A stretch of 64,000 nt of DNA. Source: a virus. Position 1 is the first letter of the stretch. Each line of letters opens with the position of its first letter. Made by a program: the position numbers and the translations under genes. The notes under the pieces were generated by a model, which worked only from the letters and a program-made list of their open reading frames with translations, was not told the origin of the DNA and ran no database searches. Below are positions 18,463 to 26,644 of the stretch, piece by piece. The DNA lies in IMG/VR virus record IMGVR_UViG_3300023257_000007, positions 1-64,000 of that record. One strand, written 5' to 3'.

Positions 18463-18846
18463 ATGAAACATTTAAAAACATATGAAAATTTCTTTGATTC
18501 TGAAAAAAGATTCATTTATTTCGACACACTTGATAGAGAATCAGATCAAGAAGTAATTAATCGTTTACAAGATTTAAATTATACAGTATTTTTTGATGCT
18601 AAAGAAGGTTCCGATCTAATGCTACCAGAAGGATATAAAGTAACTTTATGTTTTAATGGTTATGAACATGGAGATGGAACACCAATTACTGGTAAAGCTT
18701 ATTGGGTAGATGAAAATGACGAAGAATTCAAAGAAAAAGAGTGTGTGGTAGTAAAATATGATCCAGAAGAAACTTGGGATCAATTAGAAACAATTATAAA
18801 CAATATCAAACAATTACACACAAATAAAGCATTATTATCAAATTAA
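18463..18846 (+). CDS. Leader-bearing protein, unknown (MKHLKTYENFF)
   Basis: 127 residues, leader MKHLKTYENFFDSE, then an alpha/beta body with many aromatic and acidic residues. No recognised domain. Lies 14 bases after the previous gene and is followed at once by a strong terminator. Confidence 0.75.
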   Translation: MKHLKTYENFFDSEKRFIYFDTLDRESDQEVINRLQDLNYTVFFDAKEGSDLMLPEGYKVTLCFNGYEHGDGTPITGKAYWVDENDEEFKEKECVVVKYDPEETWDQLETIINNIKQLHTNKALLSN

Positions 18847-18875
18847 AAAAGATCAGGTAGCGAATCTGATCTTTT
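18847..18875. terminator. Bidirectional terminator hairpin
   Basis: AAAAGATCAG and CTGATCTTTT form a perfect 10-bp stem around a nine-base loop. The A and T flanks let it end transcripts from both directions; it sits between convergent genes. Confidence 0.8.
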
Positions 18876-18911
18876 AAATGGTCGAAACCATAACAGTCCT
18901 AAAACCGTATA

Positions 18912-19460
18912 TTATTTAAATTTATCTTCAATTATTTCATTTCTAAACTTTCTCCAAAAATCATATATTTTTGGTTTATCTTCATGTTTTTTAGGATCTA
19001 ATTCATTCACAAATTCTTCAAAAGGAATAATAATATGATCTTTACCTATATAATGTAAATTGACTGTATCTAATTCTTTAATATCAGGATTAATTTTTAA
19101 TTTGTATTTTCTTTTGACTTCCTTATATTTTTTAATTTCACTTTCTAACTCTTTAATATCATCCTCTTTAGATATAATGTCAATATCTATATTTTTAATA
19201 TCATTTTCTAATCTAGTTTTAACTTTAGGATCACCCCAACCTTTTGTATTCTTATCAATAATTTTAAAATCATTTTTTAATGTATTCATTATAGTATGAT
19301 AATAACCATAAATTTTAAGTTTATCATAAACATCCATATTATCAATTTCTCTATAACAGTTCTCAACCCACTCATGTTCACCCCAATCTTTACCTATGAG
19401 TTTAACATCATAATTTTTCATTTTTTCATTTAACTCTGAATATCTCTTAATTTTGATCAT
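18912..19460 (-). CDS. Leader-bearing coiled-coil protein, unknown
   Basis: 182 residues starting MIKIKRYSELNEK (site L-N-E). A strongly charged heptad region at about 88-120 (IDIDIISKEDDIKELESEIKKYKEVKRK) should form a coiled coil. No enzyme motif. First in convergent orientation after the terminator, last in a run of minus-strand leader genes. Confidence 0.72.
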   Translation of the reverse strand: MIKIKRYSELNEKMKNYDVKLIGKDWGEHEWVENCYREIDNMDVYDKLKIYGYYHTIMNTLKNDFKIIDKNTKGWGDPKVKTRLENDIKNIDIDIISKEDDIKELESEIKKYKEVKRKYKLKINPDIKELDTVNLHYIGKDHIIIPFEEFVNELDPKKHEDKPKIYDFWRKFRNEIIEDKFK

Positions 19461-19499
19461 TATCGCGTATTTGTATTTTTATGCCAAATTTAATTTTCT

Positions 19500-20438
19500 C
19501 TATTTTGCATTTGCATTTTTTCCTTTATAACCCATTGGTATTCCACTACTATAATCACCATTCATAACTTTAATTGAAGTTAATAAAAGATTAAATTCTT
19601 CTTTATTTCTCACAATTTTAGTAATTGATGGAACTAACCATGGACTAATATCTTTAATACTCCAACCATCATTTAACCAAATAAACATATTCATATTTGC
19701 ATAAGCTGTTAATTCAGCTTCACCCCATGTACCCATTCCAGCACCAGCGTTAGTTGAAATTAAATTAGTATCACACTGCATAATTATTCTTCTATCAGGA
19801 CTTGTCATTGTAGCATTTCCTGTTTTTTGCCAATAATTCCAAAGTTCATCTTCTTCAGAACCTGGTTCCATTTCATTAAATCCACCAGATTTCCAAGTAT
19901 CTAAAGCTTTTTTGAAATCACCTTTAAATCTTACTAATTCATTTCTCATTGGATTAAGAACAAGTGGTTTTGGAAATTTAGATTTATCAATTTTACCAGT
20001 TTTACCAAGTTTTATAATATCTTCACCAGTGACAACATGATCCATTCCGAAAAAGTTTTCAGTATCTTCTCTCCAGTGTTTAACTTCTGAATCTGGTTTT
20101 GTTTTATCAATACCACCACCTAAGTAAATACCTTCTACTGATTTAATATTTGAAAAATCAGTAGGGTCTACAATATTTAATATATCTACTTTTTTATCAA
20201 TTTCTTTTTCATTCAAGTTAATCAACCAATTCAAAGCCTTCTTATTTAACCATGTTTTAAATTTATCAAATAAATCTGTAAAAACATTTTCATTTAATTG
20301 TTCTGTAACAGGCAAAGATCTAAGAGTTTCTTTCAATTCTCTTCTAGCCATTAATGGCATACTAAGAATCTGATCCATATATTCATCATCTATACTCTCA
20401 TTTAACTGATAAAAATTATCAAATCTTTTTATTTTCAT
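19500..20438 (-). CDS. Nucleoside 2-deoxyribosyltransferase-like protein A, with leader
   Basis: 312 residues: leader MKIKRFDNFYQLNE (L-N-E) and a helical linker to about 100, then an NDT-like domain. Visible features are an early strand GIYLGGGID followed by a W-R pair, PLVLNPMRNE, the strand IIMQCDTNLIS and GTWGEAELTAYA, where Glu fits the catalytic GTxxE motif of the family. These enzymes cleave N-glycosidic bonds of deoxynucleosides or related compounds. A clear paralogue lies at 21966, with deoC between them. The stop is TAG. The substrate is unknown; the fold is shared with NAD-cleaving enzymes. Confidence 0.7.
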   Translation of the reverse strand: MKIKRFDNFYQLNESIDDEYMDQILSMPLMARRELKETLRSLPVTEQLNENVFTDLFDKFKTWLNKKALNWLINLNEKEIDKKVDILNIVDPTDFSNIKSVEGIYLGGGIDKTKPDSEVKHWREDTENFFGMDHVVTGEDIIKLGKTGKIDKSKFPKPLVLNPMRNELVRFKGDFKKALDTWKSGGFNEMEPGSEEDELWNYWQKTGNATMTSPDRRIIMQCDTNLISTNAGAGMGTWGEAELTAYANMNMFIWLNDGWSIKDISPWLVPSITKIVRNKEEFNLLLTSIKVMNGDYSSGIPMGYKGKNANAK

Positions 20439-20453
20439 TATTTGTCTTTTTTC

Positions 20454-21257
20454 TTAATAACCTTCTCCAGTTGTTTCTAAACCATTTAATGTATCAACTG
20501 ATTGCCATCCCATTCCAAATCTATCAACATACTGACCAAACGTTGTTATATCATTCATATCTCTTACTCCACCAGATGCTTTAATCTTCATATTTTTAGA
20601 TAGTAAGTTGGGATTATCTTGAATAACATCATGCATAATTTTAACTTTATTAATCTCTGCACCAACTGGCACTTTACCAGTGGATGTTTTAATAAAGTCT
20701 GCGCCAGCTTCTAAACAAGCCAAAGTTGCAACTATTGTTTGTTTTTCAGTCAATAAACCTGATTCAACAATAACTTTAAGTGTAATTGGTTCCCCATCTT
20801 TATTATCATTTTCATGACAAATATCAACCAATGATTCAATTTCTTCAACTAATATGTCAAATTTTTCCATTGGTAAATCACCATCATTATCAGTATCTAC
20901 CCACTCTTTTTTAAGAAATTTATAATTTATAACCATATCAACTTCATCAGCACCATCTTTAATTGTCTCTTTTGTTTCTGATTCTTTGTGTTCTAATGTA
21001 TAAACTCCTTCTGGAAAAGAAATTACAGTACATACTAAAACATCTGAATCAGCTAAAATTTCAGCTGCAATAGAAACATGTTTTGGCATAACACAAACAG
21101 ATTTAACACCAAAATCTTGTGCTTTTTCACATAATTCAATAATATCTTCATCAGAAGCATCATTATCAAGTAATGTATAATCTATCATCGGATTATATTT
21201 ATCCATGTTATTAACATTTTCATTAATTGAGTTGATAAATTTTTTGTAGTTTTTCAT
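20454..21257 (-). CDS. deoC: Deoxyribose-phosphate aldolase with capsid-targeting-like leader
   Basis: 267 residues. Leader MKNYKKFINSINENVNN (I-N-E) precedes a full DERA barrel beginning MIDYTLLD. The Schiff-base lysine is in FIKTSTGK, the second active lysine in IKASGGVRD, and VKSVCVMP and VIVESGLL are intact. DERA splits 2-deoxyribose 5-phosphate into glyceraldehyde 3-phosphate and acetaldehyde. The extra N-terminal leader is not part of normal DERA and points to packaging. Between two NDT-like genes, it could process deoxyribose released by them. Confidence 0.92.
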   Translation of the reverse strand: MKNYKKFINSINENVNNMDKYNPMIDYTLLDNDASDEDIIELCEKAQDFGVKSVCVMPKHVSIAAEILADSDVLVCTVISFPEGVYTLEHKESETKETIKDGADEVDMVINYKFLKKEWVDTDNDGDLPMEKFDILVEEIESLVDICHENDNKDGEPITLKVIVESGLLTEKQTIVATLACLEAGADFIKTSTGKVPVGAEINKVKIMHDVIQDNPNLLSKNMKIKASGGVRDMNDITTFGQYVDRFGMGWQSVDTLNGLETTGEGY

Positions 21258-21272
21258 TATATATTTTATTTT

Positions 21273-21716
21273 TTATATTAATCCTATACTTTTTGCATTT
21301 TTGTTTGCATCTTCACCAAGTTCTTTATGCATTTCTATATCTTTAAGAAGATCATCATTTGATTTTGGTATTCTACTTTTTTTAACTTGATCAACACATA
21401 TATTATATATCTTTTTAACTTTCTGTCTTGACACATTTAAATCTCTATTATTATATTTAAAAGATACGTCCCATGTTCTATTTTGCCATCTTTCATAATG
21501 CATAACAACTCTCATACCAAAGACATTAAAATAATAAGTTCCATATCCTACAATTTCTTCTTCAGTATACGGTTCTTTATAATTAAAATCACAATGATCT
21601 ATTTTAAAAGTACCACCGTTAAATTGTTTTTTAATTTCTTGATATATTTCATCAAGTATAACATCATCATTTACTAGTGGTTTACCAAAACCTTCATATG
21701 TCTTTAAATATCTCAT
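21273..21716 (-). CDS. Leader-bearing protein, unknown (MRYLKTYEGF...GLI)
   Basis: 147 residues with leader MRYLKTYEGFGK and tail NAKSIGLI, the same two end motifs as the LRR protein. The centre is strand-rich and aromatic. No known domain. Starts inside the stop of the gene upstream (ATGA). Confidence 0.75.
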   Translation of the reverse strand: MRYLKTYEGFGKPLVNDDVILDEIYQEIKKQFNGGTFKIDHCDFNYKEPYTEEEIVGYGTYYFNVFGMRVVMHYERWQNRTWDVSFKYNNRDLNVSRQKVKKIYNICVDQVKKSRIPKSNDDLLKDIEMHKELGEDANKNAKSIGLI

Positions 21717-21964
21717 ATATATGTTATTATTGCACTTATTATATCTTTATTTATATATTTCTTAACTTCGTATTTTTTCCTATATTTTATTATATCCTTC
21801 ATCAAATAATCAATTGCTGACTCACATCTAAAAAATATTTCAACATAATATCTATCATGCCAATATTTTAATTCATATAAATCATTAGTAAATCCAACAT
21901 CATATAAATAATTCTCAATCTCCCATTTTAATGAAGTAGAATCTATATATATCGTTGTTTCCAT
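21713..21964 (-). CDS. Small protein, unknown
   Basis: 83 residues starting METTIYIDSTSLKWEIENYL. Mixed alpha/beta, no leader motif, no recognised family. Its position, overlapping the next gene by ATGA and one base after the NDT-like gene, supports it as a real gene. Confidence 0.65.
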   Translation of the reverse strand: METTIYIDSTSLKWEIENYLYDVGFTNDLYELKYWHDRYYVEIFFRCESAIDYLMKDIIKYRKKYEVKKYINKDIISAIITYI

Positions 21965-21965
21965 A

Positions 21966-22883
21966 TTATTGATTTTGTTTCTTTATTGCATCCAACAATA
22001 TTCTTAAATTTTCATCACCAACAACCAATTTTGTGATAGAACCCATTAACCATGGAGATATATCTTGTACTCTTTTTTCTCCTTGATTAAATTCTTCAGA
22101 TTGAATCCACATAAATGTATTTATTTGTCTCATTGGTGTCATTTGCAATTCACCTTGTGTTCCTGAACCAGCAACATTATCAAATTTAACTAAATTAGTA
22201 TCACAAATATTTAATACTCTTAAATCATATGCAACAACTTTTCTATTAAAAAAATCACCAAGTTTTTGAAAATCTTCTGATATAGTCATATCATCCATTT
22301 GACCTGTTTTCCACATTGTATAAAGTCTTTGATATTCTTCATCATCTCGAATAACTTCATTTCTTAAAGGATTTAAAATTAGAGGATTTTTATAATCAGA
22401 TTCATTCAACTTACCAGTAATACTCAAATTAATTAAATCAGGACTGTAAATAATATGAGGATTTTCACCATTAACATCATAATGTCCTTCTGACGTTCCA
22501 CCAAAATATTTTTCTACATATGATCTCCAATCATCTTTTCCAACAGGAGCTTTATCAATACCACCACCTAAATATAGTTTAGTAACTGGTTTAAAACAAT
22601 CACTCAAATCTGATATATCTATCATATTAAGAACTTTTAATTTCTTTGTTAATTCTCTTTCATTTCTATTAATTAACCATTTCCATGCTCTTCTAGATAA
22701 ATAATCATTAAATTGATTCCATAATCCAGAAAATAGAGATTCATTAACAGATTCATCAACTGATTGTAATATTATATTTTTAAGTTCTTTGATTTTATTT
22801 ATAGGTAATCCTGCACTTAGAATATCATACATATATATCTCACCCTGATTAGATTCATTAATAAATTCACCATATTTTTTCAT
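21966..22883 (-). CDS. Nucleoside 2-deoxyribosyltransferase-like protein B, with leader
   Basis: 305 residues, paralogue of the protein at 19500. Leader MKKYGEFINES (I-N-E), helical linker, then YLGGGIDKAPVGKDDWRSY, LILNPLRNEV, the strand VLNICDTNLV and GTQGELQMTP with the family Glu. The aligned blocks are the same in order and spacing. Two diverged copies suggest two substrates or two stages of one reaction. Head of a minus-strand operon that includes deoC. Confidence 0.7.
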   Translation of the reverse strand: MKKYGEFINESNQGEIYMYDILSAGLPINKIKELKNIILQSVDESVNESLFSGLWNQFNDYLSRRAWKWLINRNERELTKKLKVLNMIDISDLSDCFKPVTKLYLGGGIDKAPVGKDDWRSYVEKYFGGTSEGHYDVNGENPHIIYSPDLINLSITGKLNESDYKNPLILNPLRNEVIRDDEEYQRLYTMWKTGQMDDMTISEDFQKLGDFFNRKVVAYDLRVLNICDTNLVKFDNVAGSGTQGELQMTPMRQINTFMWIQSEEFNQGEKRVQDISPWLMGSITKLVVGDENLRILLDAIKKQNQ

Positions 22884-22904
22884 TCTAAGTTGATAATTTT
22901 ATCT

Positions 22905-22914
22905 TATATATTAA
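22905..22914 (-). promoter_or_regulatory. TTAATATATA promoter-like element (minus strand, divergent site)
   Basis: An exact minus-strand copy 21 bases before the NDT-B gene. The adjoining plus-strand sequence TTAAATATATAAA may serve the gene at 22941. Confidence 0.42.
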
Positions 22915-22940
22915 ATATATAAAATAAAAAATTATCCTCA

Positions 22941-23486
22941 ATGATAACTAATTTTAAAAATTTCATAATTGAAAATAATTTACCAAAAGGTACATGGGTT
23001 AAAGCCACTGAAGATGAACTTGACGAATATAATGATGAAATTCTAGATATGATTAATAAAACATACAATTACTTAGGAGGATATCCAGGAATTGATACAC
23101 CAGATGATATTAACTTCAATAAAGCAGATGAATGGGAAATTATAGATTTAACTGGTGATGATGAACCAGATGCGGTCTCAGCTGATAAAATAAAACTACA
23201 TGGTAAAAAATATACACTCGGAGCCAATGATGGTGAAAAACAATCAAAGATAGAATATATACAAATGATGATTGATAGGTTACATAAACCTGGCAATTAT
23301 GTAGAATGTTCATATAAACTAGCCAATTTCTTAATAAAAAATAATGCACCTATTGTAACAGACAAAAAAAATATAGAAAAAATATTAAGCAAAGAAGTAA
23401 AAATGGTGAATAATGGTTGGTATGAAAGAGAAATAAATGGAAAACGTAAACTTAATATATTATTAGGTAAACCTCTTGTAAAATAA
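22941..23486 (+). CDS. Leader-bearing protein, unknown
   Basis: 181 residues, leader MITNFKNFIIEN (I-I-E). The body has a compact alpha/beta look with YIQMMIDRLHKPGNYVECSY in the centre and an acidic stretch. I do not recognise the family. Confidence 0.7.
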   Translation: MITNFKNFIIENNLPKGTWVKATEDELDEYNDEILDMINKTYNYLGGYPGIDTPDDINFNKADEWEIIDLTGDDEPDAVSADKIKLHGKKYTLGANDGEKQSKIEYIQMMIDRLHKPGNYVECSYKLANFLIKNNAPIVTDKKNIEKILSKEVKMVNNGWYEREINGKRKLNILLGKPLVK

Positions 23487-23556
23487 TTTGTTTTACTTGA
23501 AAATTTTTTGTACTTTTATTTATAAGAAAGTTTTAGATTTTAAAAATATTAAAGAA

Positions 23557-24084
23557 ATGGATTATTTGAAAACATATACAGAAAAACAAGAAGACAAACC
23601 AACCTATAAAATATATGTAGATTTAGATGGTGTGTTATGTGATTTTAATGGAAGATTTAAGAAAGATATAGATCAAATAGGACCAGAAAAATACATAAAA
23701 AAATATGGAGTAACTAAAATGTGGCAAGAAATCGAAAAACGTGGTATAGAACATTGGAGTAACATGGATTGGATGTCTGATGGTAAAAAATTATGGAAAT
23801 TTATTACAGAAAATTTTAACGATATAGAAATATTAACTGGTTCACCTTGGGGTAAAGCTGGTCAATATGCTCACAAAGGTAAAGATATTTGGTGTAAAAG
23901 AGAACTAGGTAATATTAAAGTCAATCATAAATCAAGTAAACAAAAATATAAATTTGCTTCTGAAAATCACATATTAATTGATGATATGAAAAGAAATACT
24001 GATATGTGGAAAGATGCTGATGGTATTGCAATAAATCATAAATCTACCAATAAAACAATTAAAATATTAAAAAAATATATTTAA
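23557..24084 (+). CDS. HAD-superfamily phosphatase (5'(3')-deoxyribonucleotidase-like) with leader
   Basis: 175 residues from the ATG at 23557; the frame upstream is not protein-like. Leader MDYLKTYTEKQED, then HAD motif I YVDLDGVLCDFN with both Asp residues, ILTGSPWG as motif II, a lysine in NHKSSKQKYKFA, and HILIDDMKRNTDMW as motif III. The family includes deoxyribonucleotidases, which fits the nearby NDT-like and DERA genes. Promoter-like sequence lies near 23507. Confidence 0.82.
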   Translation: MDYLKTYTEKQEDKPTYKIYVDLDGVLCDFNGRFKKDIDQIGPEKYIKKYGVTKMWQEIEKRGIEHWSNMDWMSDGKKLWKFITENFNDIEILTGSPWGKAGQYAHKGKDIWCKRELGNIKVNHKSSKQKYKFASENHILIDDMKRNTDMWKDADGIAINHKSTNKTIKILKKYI

Positions 24085-24087
24085 TTG

Positions 24088-25284
24088 TTAAAACTTCTTC
24101 CATTTAATTTTATCCAAATAAAGTCGATCAAATTCATCTTTTGAAAAAAACTTATCTAACTTTAATTTCCCATATATATTTGGATTCTTGGCTTTTATTA
24201 CTAATTCATTCAAATCTGTTATATCATCAAATGTTTTCTTAGCTTTATATTTATCTGATTTCCCTTCAATTATTTTATCTATTAATTTATTCCATAAAAA
24301 CACACCATATCCTCTATTCAACATTTTCAAAGCTTTAGAAACACCTTTAGAGTCTCTATCATAAAAGAATTTTAAATCTAACCCCTCATCTGCCTCTGTT
24401 AAGAAATTTAACAAATCATTATCATTATTAGCTCCTACCAAACCTATAGAATTAGGATAGAATAGACTATCTAGAAAACCTTCAAATATAGTTACAGTAT
24501 TTTCAAAATTAACATTTAATATGTTATAAAAGTGAGATATTTTATTATAAGAAATAGCTTCAGATTCATCTAACATTTTACCTGGATTCATATAGTTATA
24601 CAACTCTTCAAATTCAACAATTTTATAAAATCTCTTATCAGCGTCTTTTTCTAAATTACGCAACTGAATACCTAACAATTTTTCATTATTTCTATTTAAC
24701 AAAATCATCACAGGACTTTTAAATACGACTTTACCATCTCTCATTTTACGGTATAGTCCTTGATAAATATGTTCGTGGTTGTGTATTTGTCTAGTATATT
24801 TCAAATATTGATATACGTGTGAATTAGTTTGTACGGGTTTAATATCTATTAACCAACTATTTTTACGATTATTCATATATTTAACCCATTCTTCAATATC
24901 AATAAGTTTATCTAATACTGTATAATTATATTCGGTTCGATTATACTTTGTACATTGATCAATATGTTTATAAATTTTAATCTTTTCATCCATATCAATT
25001 TCTATATTAAATAATTCACATAACTTTACAAAAGACATTCTTTCGTCGCAGTTGAAACAAATATATCTTAGACTATCTAGGTATAAATTTCCTCTTTTCT
25101 TACTAGCAACTTTTTCGCTATCTCCACAGATTGGACAAGCAAAATTAAGTCTACTGGGATTAGAATGATTTGGAAATCTCTTTATTTTTTGTTTTTGTGT
25201 TAATTTGTGTTCTTTGTCTAGAATGTCTTGTATTTTACTTTCAATACTTTCTAAATTAACACCAATATCTTTTTTTTCTGCCAT
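24088..25284 (-). CDS. DNA primase (gp61/DnaG-type)
   Basis: 398 residues. A zinc ribbon at about 50-80 (CPICGD...CFNCDE) is followed by a linker and a TOPRIM domain: TIFEGFLDSLFYP with the catalytic Glu, VGANND, and LKFFYDRDSKG with the DxD metal site. This is the primase arrangement; T4 gp61 makes RNA primers with the gp41 helicase. No helicase domain is present. Convergent with the HAD gene, separated by three bases. Confidence 0.85.
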   Translation of the reverse strand: MAEKKDIGVNLESIESKIQDILDKEHKLTQKQKIKRFPNHSNPSRLNFACPICGDSEKVASKKRGNLYLDSLRYICFNCDERMSFVKLCELFNIEIDMDEKIKIYKHIDQCTKYNRTEYNYTVLDKLIDIEEWVKYMNNRKNSWLIDIKPVQTNSHVYQYLKYTRQIHNHEHIYQGLYRKMRDGKVVFKSPVMILLNRNNEKLLGIQLRNLEKDADKRFYKIVEFEELYNYMNPGKMLDESEAISYNKISHFYNILNVNFENTVTIFEGFLDSLFYPNSIGLVGANNDNDLLNFLTEADEGLDLKFFYDRDSKGVSKALKMLNRGYGVFLWNKLIDKIIEGKSDKYKAKKTFDDITDLNELVIKAKNPNIYGKLKLDKFFSKDEFDRLYLDKIKWKKF

Positions 25285-25360
25285 AATAAATTTTAAAATT
25301 AAACTTTTTAGATCATTATATTTATAATGTATAAATAATGAAGTTTAAAAAATTAATATT

Positions 25361-25483
25361 ATGTTAAAAAGTCTAATCTATGGTGCTGCTATCGTGTCAA
25401 CAATTGTAACCATACTAATAATCAATAAAGTAGAGTCAAATTCATATAAAAAAGGTCTTGAAGATAAAAATGAAAAAAGATGA
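25361..25483 (+). CDS. Small single-pass membrane protein (40 aa)
   Basis: MLKSLIYGAAIVSTIVTILII forms one transmembrane segment, followed by a charged tail NKVESNSYKKGLEDKNEKR. Its stop overlaps the next ATG by 14 bases. It could be a lysis or anti-host membrane peptide; nothing proves function. Confidence 0.55.
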   Translation: MLKSLIYGAAIVSTIVTILIINKVESNSYKKGLEDKNEKR

Positions 25484-25712
25484 TATAAAAATAAAAATAT
25501 CAGAACTTAATAAAATATTTGAAAATGCTCAGAAAGAAATAGAATATATTAAAAGTATATGTATTCACGAAGATTATAAAATATCATTACATAACTTTGG
25601 ACAATTTGAAATTGTACAAAGAGTTTGTATATATTGTGGCAAATCACTCGGTGATCCAAATGATAAAGAATTAGATAATTGGAAAAAATATAATTTGGCA
25701 CAAAATTTGTAA
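25470..25712 (+). CDS. Small zinc-ribbon-like protein
   Basis: 80 residues from the ATG at 25470. A coiled N-terminus (KISELNKIFENAQKEIEYIK) leads to a C-x(n)-C-x2-C-G arrangement: CIHE, then RVCIYCGKSLGD. It may bind zinc and nucleic acid. Confidence 0.6.
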   Translation: MKKDDIKIKISELNKIFENAQKEIEYIKSICIHEDYKISLHNFGQFEIVQRVCIYCGKSLGDPNDKELDNWKKYNLAQNL

Positions 25713-25730
25713 TATTAACTGTAAAAAGTT

Positions 25731-26060
25731 ATGAAATTCTTTTACCTAATATTACTATTTTTACTATCCCTCACAATTTCCGCACAAAAAATTTACAAAG
25801 TTGATTATAAATATGATGCAGATATAAAAGTATATGTTGCTGATTATAAATATGATGCAGATTTGATTGTTTATATCGTAGATTATAAATATGATGCAAA
25901 TAAAGATGGTTTATGGTATTTCGTAAATTATAAATATGATGCAGATAAGACAATTTATTTTGTAGATTATAAATACGATGCAAATTTAATAATTTACTTC
26001 TGTGATTATAAGTATGATGTAGGTTGGAAAAATAAATCTAAAATACATTTATTAAGATAA
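25731..26060 (+). CDS. Secreted DUF6150-like repeat protein
   Basis: 109 residues with a textbook Bacteroidetes signal peptide (MKFFYLILLFLLSLTISAQ) and then six short beta repeats of the type VDYKYDADxxVYV. This pattern is known from secreted Bacteroidetes proteins (I recall DUF6150). In a phage it looks like a gene taken from the host, exported to the periplasm or surface of infected cells. Its role is unknown. Confidence 0.8.
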   Translation: MKFFYLILLFLLSLTISAQKIYKVDYKYDADIKVYVADYKYDADLIVYIVDYKYDANKDGLWYFVNYKYDADKTIYFVDYKYDANLIIYFCDYKYDVGWKNKSKIHLLR

Positions 26061-26072
26061 ATATATAATTTA

Positions 26073-26276
26073 ATGAAATGGGATAAATTTATTGATGATA
26101 CTTTCCAACTTAAAGAATGGGATTATATAGATCCTAAAATAATAAATTACATTAAAGATAATTTTTTGACACTTAATAAAGATAATGTTAAAAAGTTACA
26201 TCTTCCCAAAAAATTAACACACCATATTTCAATTAGATTAGAATATTTAGAAGAATTTTCTAATATTAGACCTTAA
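26073..26276 (+). CDS. Small protein, unknown
   Basis: 67 residues, MKWDKFIDDTFQL start. Helical, basic C-terminus, with no recognisable domain. Twelve bases after the secreted protein gene, and the last gene before the RNA region. Confidence 0.5.
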   Translation: MKWDKFIDDTFQLKEWDYIDPKIINYIKDNFLTLNKDNVKKLHLPKKLTHHISIRLEYLEEFSNIRP

Positions 26277-26317
26277 TTAATATTCTCAAAGAATTCTTTA
26301 ACAGGTAATAATATATA

Positions 26318-26342
26318 ACGTGTGCGCGCGCATGCGTATATA
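26318..26342. other. GC-rich alternating purine-pyrimidine tract (Z-DNA-like)
   Basis: 25 bases of perfect purine-pyrimidine alternation with the core GTGTGCGCGCGCATGCG, in a region otherwise close to 85% A+T. It contains the palindrome TGCGCGCGCA. It starts the noncoding region. Confidence 0.6.
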
Positions 26343-26644
26343 AAAAAATTTTTCAAAAGATTAAAATTTTTAAAAATTTTATTTCATTAATATTATCTTT
26401 AACGGTAATACTTATTTTCCTAAGAATAAAGAATTTTCAACTTATTGAATTTTTTAGTATAATTAGTATAATCTTTTAATTTTAGAAAAAAGTGACTTTT
26501 TAAGTCAAATATATAATTTTCACACTTTTATAAATTTTTAAAATTTTTAAACTTTTTAAAATTTTGAAAGTACAAGAAAATAGATTACGAAAAAATAATA
26601 TTTTTTTAAAGATTTTTCGAAATCAAAACGTTCTTTAAAATATT
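26343..26644. other. AT-rich noncoding spacer before the giant RNA
   Basis: About 300 bases of A/T runs (repeated AAATTTTT and TTTTAAAA blocks), no reading frame worth calling. It may hold the promoter of the RNA that follows or a replication start; I see no decisive motif. Confidence 0.4.
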
